Shown: positions 17,653 to 26,554, counted from the stretch's first letter. The stretch is DNA of 64,000 nucleotides from Gemmatimonadaceae bacterium (GCA_020851035.1 JADZDM010000031.1:18096-82095), one strand, 5' to 3'. The notes: generated by a model not told the origin, from the sequence alone. Made by a program: numbers and translations.

Positions 17653-18804
17653 ATGACGTACGCACGACAGCGGCTCTGGCTGGGCATCAGCGGGGTCGGC
17701 ATCACCGTGCTGGTCGCTGCCGCCGCCGTGCTGCTCGACCTGCCACACCGCCTGATCCCGCCCGACGCCGACCGGCAGTTCACCACCGCACTCGCCGCCA
17801 TCGCGCTGGTGTGGATGCTGCATGCGGCACTGCTGCTGCCGCTCGACCTGCTCGGCGGGCTGGTGGTCGTGCGCCGGCGACCGGGCGTGTTGCGGTGGGT
17901 GGCGGCGTGGCTGCGCGGGGTGACCGTGCAGTGGGCATGGTACGCGCTGGCGGCGGCGCTGCTGCTGCGCAGCGGGCAGCAGTTCGGGAAGACCGGCGCG
18001 TTGCTGGTGTTCGTGCTGCTGCAGCTCGTGCTGCTCAGCCGGCAGGCGGTGGTGGCGTGGCTGGTGGGCGGGCTGCGTGTCGCGCCGGTGTCGCCGGCGC
18101 TCGCGGCCGCCGCCGACGCCGTCGGTATCGGCACCGCCGGCGTGCGCGAGATCGACTGCGACGACCCGGCGTTCAGCGGCGCGTGGTCGGGGGCAGCGGC
18201 ACAGCGGCTATGGGTGCCGCAGCAGTGGGTCGAACAGCTTGCGCCGGCGCACCTGCAGGCGGCACTCCGCCGACGGGTGGCCGTCCGCACCCTCGGGTTG
18301 CGTCGGCGTGGGGTGCTGGTGGCGATGGCGTGGAACACCATCGGCTTCGCGCTCGCGACCGCGATGCCGCGCGCCGACCTCGTGACCGCACCGGGCTTCG
18401 TCACCGTGATGGCGTGGTTCACGCTCTGGATGTTCGTCGGTGTGCTCGTCCTTCCCACGCTGTCGCGGCCCGCGGTGTTCACTGCCGATCGCGCGGCGGC
18501 GCCCCAGGATGGTGCCGACACCGTGGCGGCCACCCTCACGCAGCTCGACCGGTGGCAGGACGACGAGGACGAGCGCGACCCGCGCGTGGAGTCCGTGTTC
18601 CATCCGGTGCCGTCGCGTGGCGCACGACTGCGCGCGCTGGCCGCGGGTGATGCCGCAACGGCCGCGGTCCCGGGCGGCGGCGGTGCCTGGCACGCCACGC
18701 GGATGATGCTCTTTCTCGGGTGGGCCGGCATCGGCGGCCTCTCGCGGGCGGTGCACTGCAACGTGGGCCGTCCGGCACTGTGGGTGATGCTGCCCGCCGA
18801 CTGA
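17653..18804 (+). CDS. Multi-pass membrane protein resembling a degenerate M48 peptidase
   Basis: 383 residues with four N-terminal hydrophobic segments (about 7-28, 45-67, 89-108, 115-140) and two more near 216-265. The region AFSGAWSGAAAQRLWVPQQW, then LQAALRRRVAVR, follows the order of an M48 (HtpX/Ste24) peptidase core, where the last part should be the zinc motif HExxH. Here both histidines and the Glu are gone. A later HPVPSRGARLRAL resembles the conserved HPPxxERIxAL segment. If the relationship holds, this is a proteolytically inactive homologue. Assignment by pattern only. Confidence 0.55.
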   Translation: MTYARQRLWLGISGVGITVLVAAAAVLLDLPHRLIPPDADRQFTTALAAIALVWMLHAALLLPLDLLGGLVVVRRRPGVLRWVAAWLRGVTVQWAWYALAAALLLRSGQQFGKTGALLVFVLLQLVLLSRQAVVAWLVGGLRVAPVSPALAAAADAVGIGTAGVREIDCDDPAFSGAWSGAAAQRLWVPQQWVEQLAPAHLQAALRRRVAVRTLGLRRRGVLVAMAWNTIGFALATAMPRADLVTAPGFVTVMAWFTLWMFVGVLVLPTLSRPAVFTADRAAAPQDGADTVAATLTQLDRWQDDEDERDPRVESVFHPVPSRGARLRALAAGDAATAAVPGGGGAWHATRMMLFLGWAGIGGLSRAVHCNVGRPALWVMLPAD

Positions 18805-18831
18805 CCGTCGTGATCTGCAGGCCCGCGCATC

Positions 18832-18837
18832 TACATT
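18832..18837 (+). promoter_or_regulatory. -10-like element 6 bases before start codon
   Basis: TACATT ends 6 bases before the ATG at 18844 (TACATTTGCGCCATG). It closely resembles the arrangement before purE (CATATTTGCCTCGTG). No ribosome binding site is present. Confidence 0.5.
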
Positions 18838-18843
18838 TGCGCC

Positions 18844-19656
18844 ATGGCCCCGATCGCACGCTTCCGACAATCCGCCGAACTGCCCTCGCAGGGGGCACTC
18901 GTGGCGCTGCTCATCCTTGCCGCGGCGTGGCTGATCGGGATACCGGAAGCCCTCGGCGTTGCACGGCCGGCCACGATTCCCGTGGTGCTGGTGCTCGGCC
19001 TGCTGCTGGGGCGCTGGGCGCTGCGGTGGTTGTACGTGGTCCTGGCGATCGTGGCGGTGCTCGTCGCCGTCGCCGCCTGGACACCCGTCGTGCCGCAGCT
19101 GGCCGCACCGTTCGTGCGCAGTGACCGTGTGAACCTCGATTCGGTGGATGCCGTCTTCGTCTTCTCGGGCACCGTGAACTCACGCGGGCTGGTGATGGGC
19201 GAGGCGCTCGACCGTCTGCTCACCGGCATCGCGTTGCGGGCGCGCCGGCCGGCGCTGCCGCTGGTCGTCAGCAACGTGCGGGCGGACGAGCGCAGCACCG
19301 CTGCCGCGTCGGCGGCTGATCAGCGGGCGCTGATCGCACTCGTCCCTGCCAGCGGCCCGGTGGAGTGGATCGACTCAGTGGCCTCGACGCGGGACGAGGC
19401 CGTGCGCCTGACGCGCCGCGCATTCCAGGCCCGCTGGCGGCGTGTGGCGGTGGTCACCTCGCCGATGCACTCGCGCCGGGCCTGCGCCACGGTGGAGACC
19501 CTGGGCCTTGCCGTGACCTGCGTGGTGGCGCCGTGGCGCCCCTCCGGCTGGCCCGCGCGCGCACCGGCCGAGCGGCTGCTGGTGATGCGGCGCCTCACCT
19601 ACGAGACGCTGGCATGGATCCAGTACCGGGTCACCGGCTGGGCGCACTGGTCGTGA
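18844..19656 (+). CDS. YdcF/SanA-like DUF218 membrane protein
   Basis: 270 residues: three hydrophobic segments in the first 90 residues, then a periplasmic DUF218 domain. Family motifs are visible: VDAVFVFSGTVNSRG, a helix with MGEALDRL, the conserved STRDEAVRLT (where the usual form is ST.ENA) and VTSPMHSRRA. DUF218 proteins such as SanA and ElyC act in envelope integrity and peptidoglycan precursor metabolism; the specific role here is unknown. Confidence 0.82.
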   Translation: MAPIARFRQSAELPSQGALVALLILAAAWLIGIPEALGVARPATIPVVLVLGLLLGRWALRWLYVVLAIVAVLVAVAAWTPVVPQLAAPFVRSDRVNLDSVDAVFVFSGTVNSRGLVMGEALDRLLTGIALRARRPALPLVVSNVRADERSTAAASAADQRALIALVPASGPVEWIDSVASTRDEAVRLTRRAFQARWRRVAVVTSPMHSRRACATVETLGLAVTCVVAPWRPSGWPARAPAERLLVMRRLTYETLAWIQYRVTGWAHWS

Positions 19657-19712
19657 GGGAATTCCGTGGCCTGGGGGTGCGGCGTCGGCAGCGACGGCCG
19701 GTCCCGGGGCGC

Positions 19713-19718
19713 TAGATT
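19713..19718 (+). promoter_or_regulatory. -10-like element for tRNA-Lys
   Basis: TAGATT lies 11 bases before the tRNA 5' end, the right distance for transcription starting a few bases ahead of the mature tRNA. No clear -35. Confidence 0.4.
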
Positions 19719-19729
19719 CCCGGCAGTGC

Positions 19730-19802
19730 GTCCCGATAGCTCAGCTGGTAGAGCAGCGGACTTTTAATCCGTAGGTCGTGGGTTCGATCCCCACTCGGGA
19801 CA
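19730..19802 (+). tRNA. tRNA-Lys (anticodon TTT)
   Basis: 73-base cloverleaf. Acceptor stem GTCCCGA pairs with TCGGGAC, the discriminator is A, and 3' CCA is not encoded. The D arm has AGCTCAGCTGGTAGAGC. The anticodon loop CTTTTAA carries TTT, and the T arm has GGGTTCGATCCCC. Bases 19741-19802 are also, on the opposite strand, the last codons of the methyl-accepting protein gene that ends at 19741. Confidence 0.97.
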
Positions 19803-21297
19803 TTCGCTGCGCCCCGTCACCGTCCACCCGGAACGCGGCCACCGCCTCGTGCAGCAACCGGGCGTCGTGCTGCAGCGACGCGGCCGCCGCGCTCCCCTCC
19901 TCGGAGGACGCCGCCACCGACTGCGTCACGAGGCTGATCTGCTCCACCGAGCCGCCGATCCGGCTCACGTCGTCGCGCTGTTGCGCCGTCGCCGCCGACA
20001 CCTCGGCCATCACCGCGCTCACCCGCGCCGCCTGCGCGGCGATCTCCGCCAGCCGCGTCATCACCGCCTCGCGCAGCATCACGCCCTCGGCCGCACTGCG
20101 CGTGGATTCCTCGATCATCTCCGCCGTGCTGCGCGCCGCCTCCGCGCTGCGCATCGCGAGGCTCCGCACCTCGTCGGCCACCACCGCGAACCCGCGCCCC
20201 GCATCACCGGCGCGTGCCGCCTCCACCGCCGCGTTCAACGCCAGGATGTTCGTCTGGAACGCGATCGAGTCGATCGTGCGGATGATCCGCGCCGTCGCAT
20301 CCGAGTTCGCCTTGATGCGTGCCATCGCCTCCGCCAGCGCCGTCATCGACGCCACGCCGGCCGCCGCGGTGCCCTCGGCACCGGCGGCCAGTGCACAGGC
20401 CTCCGACGCGCTCGCGCTCGTGCGCGCGGCGCGGCTCGTGAACTCCGCCAGGCTGGCGGAGACCTCCTCGATCGAGGCCGCCTGCTCCGAGGCACCCGCT
20501 GCCAGCACGCCACTGGCCTGGTTCAGCGCCTCAGAGGTCGACAGCACCGCCTCCCCCGACTCGATCACCGAGCGGATCGCCCGCGTCAACCCGTCCATCG
20601 CATCGTTGAAGAACCGCTGCACATCGGCGTTGCGCCCATGGAACGTCCCGTGCATGCGCGTCGTCAGGTCGCCCGCCGCGAGCCCACCCAGCGCACCACT
20701 CACGCCGTCGAGGAACGCCGTCTCCTCGCGAAGGATCGTCGTGATGCGCTCCTGGCGCGCCTCGGTCAACGCCTGGATCACGATCGCCATGTCCAGCTGC
20801 AGCATGCGCTCGAACGCGCGCTGGAACTCCTGCAGCTCCGCGACACTCGCCGCCTCCCGCGCCACCGCCGCGAACATGTGCTCCCGGATCACCTCGTACA
20901 TCGCGATGAACCAGTTCGAGTCGAGGTCGATGCGCTCGTGCACCCGACCCACCACGCGGCGATAGTCCACGAACCGGTCATCCAGCCGCCCCTCGAACAT
21001 CGCCTGCACGTAGCGCGTCACCAGCGGGCGCTGCCGCTCGACGCTGGTGTGCCGGCGGATGATGCCCTGCGTCTCGTCCTCACCGGCGATGTGGGCGTAG
21101 AACGCGTCGATCATCGTGTTGCAGGCGCCCATGCACGTCGCCTGCCAGCGGCGGATCACGCCCAGGTCGCGCGGGGTCAGGTGCAGGAAGGCGGCACGAC
21201 GCCGCACGTCGGCATCGGAGAGCGCAATCACGCCCTCCGGCACGGACGGGAGGTCGGCTTTCGTGTTCGCGTGGCGACGAAGAAGGGCAAGCACCAA
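19741..21297 (-). CDS. Globin-coupled methyl-accepting sensor (HemAT-like)
   Basis: Predicted soluble oxygen/gas sensor of about 518 residues. Residues 30-180 form a protoglobin-like domain ([13 protein letters not shown], then [13 protein letters not shown] with the probable heme-ligating His120). The C-terminal half is a methyl-accepting signalling hairpin whose tip reads [20 protein letters not shown], then [12 protein letters not shown]. No transmembrane segment is seen. Start is TTG at 21297 or GTG at 21294; neither has a strong ribosome site. The last 20 or so codons ([19 protein letters not shown]) are the antisense of tRNA-Lys, and the stop lies inside the tRNA gene. The true protein may or may not be this long. 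No che or flagellar genes are nearby. Confidence 0.88.
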   Translation of the reverse strand: MVLALLRRHANTKADLPSVPEGVIALSDADVRRRAAFLHLTPRDLGVIRRWQATCMGACNTMIDAFYAHIAGEDETQGIIRRHTSVERQRPLVTRYVQAMFEGRLDDRFVDYRRVVGRVHERIDLDSNWFIAMYEVIREHMFAAVAREAASVAELQEFQRAFERMLQLDMAIVIQALTEARQERITTILREETAFLDGVSGALGGLAAGDLTTRMHGTFHGRNADVQRFFNDAMDGLTRAIRSVIESGEAVLSTSEALNQASGVLAAGASEQAASIEEVSASLAEFTSRAARTSASASEACALAAGAEGTAAAGVASMTALAEAMARIKANSDATARIIRTIDSIAFQTNILALNAAVEAARAGDAGRGFAVVADEVRSLAMRSAEAARSTAEMIEESTRSAAEGVMLREAVMTRLAEIAAQAARVSAVMAEVSAATAQQRDDVSRIGGSVEQISLVTQSVAASSEEGSAAAASLQHDARLLHEAVAAFRVDGDGAQRMSRVGIEPTTYGLKVRCSTS

Positions 21298-21605
21298 GGC
21301 GCACTCTCACATGGGGTCCGGATCCTGCTGGCCGTCGGGCGGCTACCGTGATGTATCGGCACCCGTATTAGCGAGCTGAAATCTCAGGACACGGGATGTC
21401 ACCGCGTTGCCGGCCGCTGCGAGACCCGAGGCAACCCTTCCGCCGGCTTCCAGCCGAGCTCGGTGCTTCCGGCATCACCACCGACCATCCGGTCAGCCCA
21501 GTTCGCTGCGGGGTACCATCCTTGCATGGCGAGATATCAGGCGACCGCGTATCATCACAGGTCGCCCGTTTGTTCCACGACGAAACCCCTGCCCGGATTT
21601 CAATC
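21298..21605. other. Divergent intergenic region
   Basis: 308 bases between the methyl-accepting protein and the repeat lipoprotein. TATCAT at 21550-21555 could be the -10 of the lipoprotein promoter, giving a leader of about 45 bases; no well-spaced -35 was found. No hairpin, RNA gene or small ORF is convincing. Confidence 0.35.
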
Positions 21606-21938
21606 ATGCGTCGCTCCGTCTCCGTCTGTACCGCCCTGTTCGCCGTTGCCGCCCTCTCCGCCTGCAGCGGCGGCGCCACGGCCGCTGTCGATTCCACCGC
21701 CGCGGCCGCGGCCGCCTCGATGGACAGCGCCAAGGGCGCGATGGGTGCCATGGCCGACAGCGCCAAGGGTGCCATGGGCGCGATGGCCGACAGCGCCAAG
21801 GGCGCGATGGGTGCCATGGCCGACAGCGCCAAGGGCGCGATGGGCGCGATGGCCGACAGCACCAAGCAGGCCGCTGGCGCCGCGATGGAGAAGGCCGGCG
21901 CCGCTGCCGCCGAAGCCGGCAAGAAGATCAAGCCGTAA
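21606..21938 (+). CDS. Small lipoprotein with tandem 11-residue repeats
   Basis: 110 residues. Signal peptide ends in the lipobox LSAC (Cys20). Residues 40-83 are four near-perfect copies of DSAKGAMGAMA, followed by a diverged fifth (DSTKQAAGAAM) and a Lys-ending tail. The repeats are predicted to form a long amphipathic helix, in the style of LEA group 3 proteins or Lpp-like coiled coils. The DNA encoding them is a 33-bp tandem repeat. A perfect terminator follows at 21956. Function unknown; a desiccation or envelope-spacing role is speculation. Confidence 0.8.
   Translation: MRRSVSVCTALFAVAALSACSGGATAAVDSTAAAAAASMDSAKGAMGAMADSAKGAMGAMADSAKGAMGAMADSAKGAMGAMADSTKQAAGAAMEKAGAAAAEAGKKIKP
21723..21854 (+). 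repeat. Four tandem 33-bp repeats inside the lipoprotein gene
   Basis: Units begin at 21723, 21756, 21789 and 21822 with GACAGCGCCAAGGGYGCSATG. They differ only at a few third-position or alternate bases, so copy number could change by slippage or recombination in steps of 11 residues without a frameshift. Confidence 0.95.
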
Positions 21939-21955
21939 TCGTTGCCCGGTGGCAG

Positions 21956-21990
21956 AAGGCGCCCCGCGAGCTGAGCTCGCGGGGCGCCTT
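21956..21990. terminator. Strong bidirectional hairpin terminator
   Basis: A perfect 16-bp stem, AAGGCGCCCCGCGAGC (21956-21971) with its complement at 21975-21990, around a 3-base loop (TGA), followed by TCGCTTTCTC. It lies between the lipoprotein gene and the convergent MFS gene. Confidence 0.9.
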
Positions 21991-22026
21991 TCGCTTTCTC
22001 CGGAACCGCGCTGGATCGCCCCCCGG

Positions 22027-23244
22027 CTAGCGCGACACCGGCACCGCCGTCACCGCCGCGTCCGGCCCTGCCGCGCGCACCACCAGCGCCTTGCGCCGAA
22101 GCAGCCGCCCCAGCGCCACGGCACTCGCCAGCGCGAGCACGCCCTCCAGCACACCCACCAGCAGGAAGATCTGGTCGTAGTTCACCGCGCCGCCCGCGTC
22201 GCGCAGCACCGAGACCAGCACCCCGCCCAGCGCCGGCCCGAGCAGGAAGCCCACCGAGCCCGCGATCTGGAAGGCGCCGAAGATCCCGTCACCCGCCCGC
22301 CGCGCCACCTCACTCGTGAGCAGCAGGTTCGGCGCGAACATCAGCGCGCTCAACACCCCGCTCAGCACCATCAGCAGCGGCAGCATCCCGAACGGCACCC
22401 GCGCGTACATCGCGAACACCACCCCGAACAGCACGTTGCTGATCACCAGCGGCCGGTACCAGCCCACCCGGTCGGCCAGCCGTCCCGCCGGCCAGCACAG
22501 CAGCGCGAAGGGCACCATGAACAGTGCCATCAGCAGGCCACGCTGCGACCCGGTGGCGTGGTGCACGTCGCCCAGGAAGAGCGTGAACGTGCTCACGAAC
22601 ACCCCGATCACGAAGCGATCCATGAACGCATATGCCAGCGGCACCCACGCCAGCTGGATCTGCGTGTTCCACTCGTAGCGCCGGCTCGGCTGCCGCACCT
22701 GCTCGTCCCGCGGCAGCGAGATCCCCAGCGAGATCAGCGCCGCGAGGACGAAGATCACGGCGCCCACCAGGTACACCAGCATCGGGTCGCGGTCCACCAG
22801 GCGTCCACCGAGCGGCGAGCCGATCGCCACGCCGAACATGAGGCTCGAGCCAAGCAGCCCGAGCGACCCGCCGCGCCGCGGTCCCGCGAGGCGGTTCGCC
22901 GCCACCATCAGCAGCGTGATCGCGGGCAGGTGCAGCGCACCGTCCAGCACGCGCAGCGCGAACAGCGTGGTGAGGTCCGGCGCCGCGCGCATGCCGAGGA
23001 AGACCAGCGCATCGAGGCCCAGCAGCGCGGCCACCCACGCGCGCACCGATCCCGCCCGGCGCTGCCAGCGCATCACCAGCGGCACGGCGATGATCCCGCT
23101 GACCATGTTCACCGTCATGAAGGCGTGCGCCGCCGAGGCGTTGCCGCCGTGCGTCACCTGCACCAGCTCCTTCAGGCCCGGCACGAGGAGCGTGACGGGA
23201 ATCAGGGTCAGGATGGTGGCGAGCGCGATCAGGAGCCGTGGCAT
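22027..23244 (-). CDS. MFS transporter
   Basis: 405 residues with twelve hydrophobic segments. The major facilitator loop 2-3 region is weak (RWQRRAGSVR), while the loop 8-9 motif GRLADRVGWYRPL is clear, as is LVGAVIFVLAALISLGI in the first half. It most resembles drug/metabolite exporters of the MFS; no substrate can be assigned. The stop is 36 bases from a strong bidirectional terminator. Confidence 0.9.
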   Translation of the reverse strand: MPRLLIALATILTLIPVTLLVPGLKELVQVTHGGNASAAHAFMTVNMVSGIIAVPLVMRWQRRAGSVRAWVAALLGLDALVFLGMRAAPDLTTLFALRVLDGALHLPAITLLMVAANRLAGPRRGGSLGLLGSSLMFGVAIGSPLGGRLVDRDPMLVYLVGAVIFVLAALISLGISLPRDEQVRQPSRRYEWNTQIQLAWVPLAYAFMDRFVIGVFVSTFTLFLGDVHHATGSQRGLLMALFMVPFALLCWPAGRLADRVGWYRPLVISNVLFGVVFAMYARVPFGMLPLLMVLSGVLSALMFAPNLLLTSEVARRAGDGIFGAFQIAGSVGFLLGPALGGVLVSVLRDAGGAVNYDQIFLLVGVLEGVLALASAVALGRLLRRKALVVRAAGPDAAVTAVPVSR

Positions 23245-23251
23245 CGCCGGA

Positions 23252-23257
23252 AAACTA
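23252..23257 (-). promoter_or_regulatory. -10-like element 7 bases before MFS start
   Basis: On the minus strand TAGTTT ends 7 bases before the ATG at 23244 and no Shine-Dalgarno sequence intervenes; leaderless candidate. Confidence 0.45.
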
Positions 23258-23262
23258 AGGGA

Positions 23263-25524
23263 TCACTCGACCAGGCATGGCAGCGTGCGCCAGGCGGCCG
23301 CCGACCAGTCGGCGCGGGCGGAGTCGATCACGCGTTCGTCCACCGGGCCGCCGAGGAGCGCCAGGCGCAGGGTCCGCGCCTCCGGGGTGAGCGCGGTGGT
23401 GTCGGCGGCCCGGGCCCAGCGGCGGAGTGACCGGTCCACGCGCGGCTCGATGAAGCCGGCCGCCACCGCGCGCGCGGTCTCCCGCATCGGGGCCAGCTGG
23501 AGCCGGGCCACCGGCGAACAGGCCACGGCCTTCGACTCCGGCACCATGCCCTGCAGGGTCCAGCGCCGGGCGCGCAGCGAGTCGGCGAACGGCATCGGCG
23601 TGAACCAGGCCGCCCTCGCGATCATCCCCAGGTCCGGCTCGCGCTCGGCCTCGCTGCGGGGCGTGACTGCCGTGCGGGCAGCCAGCATCGGCATCACGTC
23701 GAACAGTGCCGACAGCGCCGCCGCGTGGTCCGCGAACGCCACCGGACCCGCCGCCGACGCGTATCCGCGCACCCAGCTGTCCTGCACGGCGCTGAGCGCC
23801 CCGCTCACCCGGCCCTTCCGCGCCAGCGCCGACGCCAGGAACCAGTCGGCGCCCCGGGCCAGCAGTTCGGCCGGCCGGCGCGCCTCCTGCAGGTAGGCGT
23901 TGGTGGTGCTGCCCGCTGGCACGAACTCGGCCAGCCGCGCCAGCGGGGCCGCAATCGGCTGCGACCGCGCGCCGCGCCAGGCGTTGTCCGTGGCGTAGGT
24001 GCCCTGCCGGTTGGCGTAGTCGCGCGCCGACTGCCAGTCCAGGTCGTGCATCAGCTCATGCCCCACCGCGCCGAACCCGGTCGCCAGCGGCAGCGTCAGG
24101 GTGCGCGTGCGCGGGTCGTGCACGGCGAGCGCGCCGCTCAGCACCTGGTCACCGATGCGGACGTTGAGCCCGGCGAAACTCGCGCGGGGAAACACCTCGC
24201 GCAGGGCATCCACCGCCGCGGCGAACTCGCGCGCGTAATACGGACGCCACGCCGCCGGCACGTCGCGCCCGAACGTGAGCGAGGCGAGGCCAAGCCGCAG
24301 CGCCACCTGGTCCGGGCGCGGTGCGACGGCGCCGGGATGGAACGGCTGCTCCTGCGCCAGCGTCCGCATCCCCTGCGACGCGAGCAGCGCCGCCGCCGAT
24401 GCGATCGGCGCCAGCGACGTGTCGCCACTCACGTCGGCCAGCGTCATCACCACCGTCTCCTCGTTCGTCGCACCGAGCAGCATGCGCGTGACGCGCGGCT
24501 GTTCGGTGGCGCGACGATCGACCGCCACCAGGCGTGCATCGAGCACCGACAGCCGCACCTGCGACTGCACCGGGCGCGTGCGCACGCTGATCAGCATCGA
24601 GAGCGCGCGCGACGCCGAGGGGGCGAGTGGTGGGCTCGACGCCAGTGACGGCAGCGCGACGCGCGTGCGCAGCGCCCCGTCGATCGCGGCGAGCACGGCC
24701 GGCAACCGGGCCGCGACACGGCGCGCGTTCGGTGCCGTTTCGGCGAGCAGCGGGCGCTCCACGCTGAAGCGCCGCTCGCCGCGCCAGTTGGCCACCACCT
24801 GCAGCAGGTCACCATCGCCGCGCGAGGCGGCGGTGATCGCACGCTCGACGTCGCGCCGCGCACGCGCGCGGTCGAACGAGAGCAGCGCCGCGGCGTCGAT
24901 GAGTGGCACGGCGCCCGGGCGCAGCCACCCGCGCGCACTGGCCTGGGCCGCGGCAATGCGGATGGCATCGAGCGTCATCGGCACCGCCCCGTCGTGCAGG
25001 ACCAGGCTGTCCACCACGCGCAGAAGGGCGCGACCGGCACCACTGTCGCTCGGCATCGCGATGTCGAGCGCGTCGGCGCGCGGACGCATGGCGGCGCCGT
25101 TCGACGCCAGCCGCGCGAGGATCGCGTGGGCCACCCGCGGCCGCCAGGCCGCTGGCAGGCGCGGCTCGCTGCGTGCCAGGTCCACCAGGCGGAACGGACT
25201 CCCCAGCCCCAGCTCGGCCCGGGCGAGGTAGCCGAGCGCGATGGCCGCGTGGAACGCCACCCGCTGGCCGGGTCGATCGCGGACCGCGCGGCTGAGCGAG
25301 TCATCCAGCCGCGCGCCATCCGCCAGCGCCGCGCGCACGGACCGGCGGGCATCGGCGCGGTCGGTGAGCGTGATCCCGGTCACCGTCAGCGCGACGAGCC
25401 CGGCTCCGAGCAGGAGCGCCCGGTGCAGGGTGGTCAGGCGCGACGACAGGCGGTTCAGCACGGGGAGCACCCTGGGGTGGAGGTGACTGCGGTGGAGACG
25501 ACAGAACGCGCCGGAAGTGCACAT
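23263..25524 (-). CDS. Large uncharacterised protein with HELMH zinc-peptidase motif
   Basis: Up to 753 residues. After a basic start there is one hydrophobic segment (ALLLGAGLVALTVTGITLT), so the rest is likely periplasmic. Residues about 45-460 are Arg/Ala-rich helices with no motif I recognise. Near residue 489 FGAVGHELMHDLDW gives a gluzincin-type HExxHD, followed by a predicted helical domain with ARRPAELLARGADWFL, where the Glu could be the third zinc ligand. The start is uncertain: GTG codons at 25470 and 25461, just before the hydrophobic segment, are as likely as the ATG at 25524. Confidence 0.65.
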   Translation of the reverse strand: MCTSGAFCRLHRSHLHPRVLPVLNRLSSRLTTLHRALLLGAGLVALTVTGITLTDRADARRSVRAALADGARLDDSLSRAVRDRPGQRVAFHAAIALGYLARAELGLGSPFRLVDLARSEPRLPAAWRPRVAHAILARLASNGAAMRPRADALDIAMPSDSGAGRALLRVVDSLVLHDGAVPMTLDAIRIAAAQASARGWLRPGAVPLIDAAALLSFDRARARRDVERAITAASRGDGDLLQVVANWRGERRFSVERPLLAETAPNARRVAARLPAVLAAIDGALRTRVALPSLASSPPLAPSASRALSMLISVRTRPVQSQVRLSVLDARLVAVDRRATEQPRVTRMLLGATNEETVVMTLADVSGDTSLAPIASAAALLASQGMRTLAQEQPFHPGAVAPRPDQVALRLGLASLTFGRDVPAAWRPYYAREFAAAVDALREVFPRASFAGLNVRIGDQVLSGALAVHDPRTRTLTLPLATGFGAVGHELMHDLDWQSARDYANRQGTYATDNAWRGARSQPIAAPLARLAEFVPAGSTTNAYLQEARRPAELLARGADWFLASALARKGRVSGALSAVQDSWVRGYASAAGPVAFADHAAALSALFDVMPMLAARTAVTPRSEAEREPDLGMIARAAWFTPMPFADSLRARRWTLQGMVPESKAVACSPVARLQLAPMRETARAVAAGFIEPRVDRSLRRWARAADTTALTPEARTLRLALLGGPVDERVIDSARADWSAAAWRTLPCLVE

Positions 25525-25708
25525 CCGATCCCGGCCCGCCCCGTGGGCGTCCGGCCAAGGCGCCCTGTCCCGACCCGCACTCTGATATGGGGGAACGTAC
25601 CCGCGCCGGCAACTGCGGTGCCCGGCGGCACGTGCCGGGCAGTGTCGGCAGGGCGACCGCGGTGCCCCACGCTCCTCGCCCGGCGCGCCGCTTCCCGTCC
25701 GGAAACGA

Positions 25709-25742
25709 CAGAAGGCCGGCGCGTCATCGCGTCGGCCTTCTG
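25709..25742 (-). terminator. Hairpin terminator downstream of the OmpA-like gene
   Basis: A 15-bp stem with one G:T pair, CAGAAGGCCGGCGCG (25709-25723) with CGCGTCGGCCTTCTG (25728-25742), around a 4-base loop. Read on the minus strand it is followed by TGTCGTTTCC. It lies 79 bases after the OmpA-like stop. Confidence 0.8.
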
Positions 25743-25820
25743 GACATCATGGGAACCCGGTGGTTGCGCGGCGTCGCGGCAGACTCTCAACGGTCCCGGA
25801 TGTGCGTACCCCAGCCCGGA

Positions 25821-26465
25821 TCAGTTGTTCGTGGCTTCGGTGGCGCGGGTCTCCGCGCTCTCGATCACGAACACCACGCGGCGGTTGCGATCGGCACCCG
25901 GATCATCCTTCTGCGCACCCGGGACGACCTGACGCATCGAGCCGAAGCCCATCGTGCGGATCATCGCGGCATCCATGCCATGCTGCGCGAGCTCGCGCTT
26001 CACGTTCTCGGCCCGCGCCAGCGACAGGCGCTGGTTGTACGTCGCGCTGCCGGCAGGATCGGCGAAGCCTTCCACCGTCACGACCGCACCCGGGTAATAC
26101 TTGTTCGCGATCTGCGAGAAACGCTCGAGCGCCGCACGATCCGCATCCTTCACCATCGCGTCGTCGAACGCGAACGACACCGGGAGCATGACCTTCATGC
26201 CGTTGCCGGCGGCCACGATCTTGGCATCGAACTCGGTGCGCAGGTCAGCCAGTTCCTTCTTCAGCTCCGTGCGCAGGCCGGCCAGGTCGGCGCCGAGGAT
26301 GCTGTCGGCACGCAGGCGCTCCGTGCGCTCGGTGGCGATCTCACCGCGGGTGGCGGTCATCTCACGCTTGAACGTCTTGCTCGTGACGCAGGCCGTCATC
26401 GACAGGGCGGTCAGCAGCAGCGCCGAGGCACGCAGCACTCGACCCGAACGAAAAGAGGTGTTCAT
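25821..26465 (-). CDS. OmpA-family peptidoglycan-associated lipoprotein
   Basis: 214 residues: signal peptide with lipobox SMTAC, a charged coiled-coil stretch about residues 30-85 (EIATERTERLRADSILG, LRTELKKELADLRTEF), then an OmpA C-terminal domain that binds peptidoglycan diaminopimelate. Conserved parts are VTVEGFADPAGS, YNQRLSLARAENVKREL and the last motif DPGADRNRRVVF. The ATG at 26465, preceded by CTCCTGGAG, is preferred over an upstream in-frame start. It tethers the outer membrane to the cell wall. Confidence 0.92.
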   Translation of the reverse strand: MNTSFRSGRVLRASALLLTALSMTACVTSKTFKREMTATRGEIATERTERLRADSILGADLAGLRTELKKELADLRTEFDAKIVAAGNGMKVMLPVSFAFDDAMVKDADRAALERFSQIANKYYPGAVVTVEGFADPAGSATYNQRLSLARAENVKRELAQHGMDAAMIRTMGFGSMRQVVPGAQKDDPGADRNRRVVFVIESAETRATEATNN

Positions 26466-26554
26466 CGCTAAAACTCCAGGAGAAGTGATGGACGAGCAGG
26501 GTGGCTCTCGTCTCGCACACAAACACTTAGCGAGATTCGTGCCACAATCTGCAA

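Noticed and set aside
21723..21854. 33-bp tandem repeats considered as a CRISPR array
   Set aside because: Repeats are contiguous without spacers and lie in frame within a lipoprotein gene.
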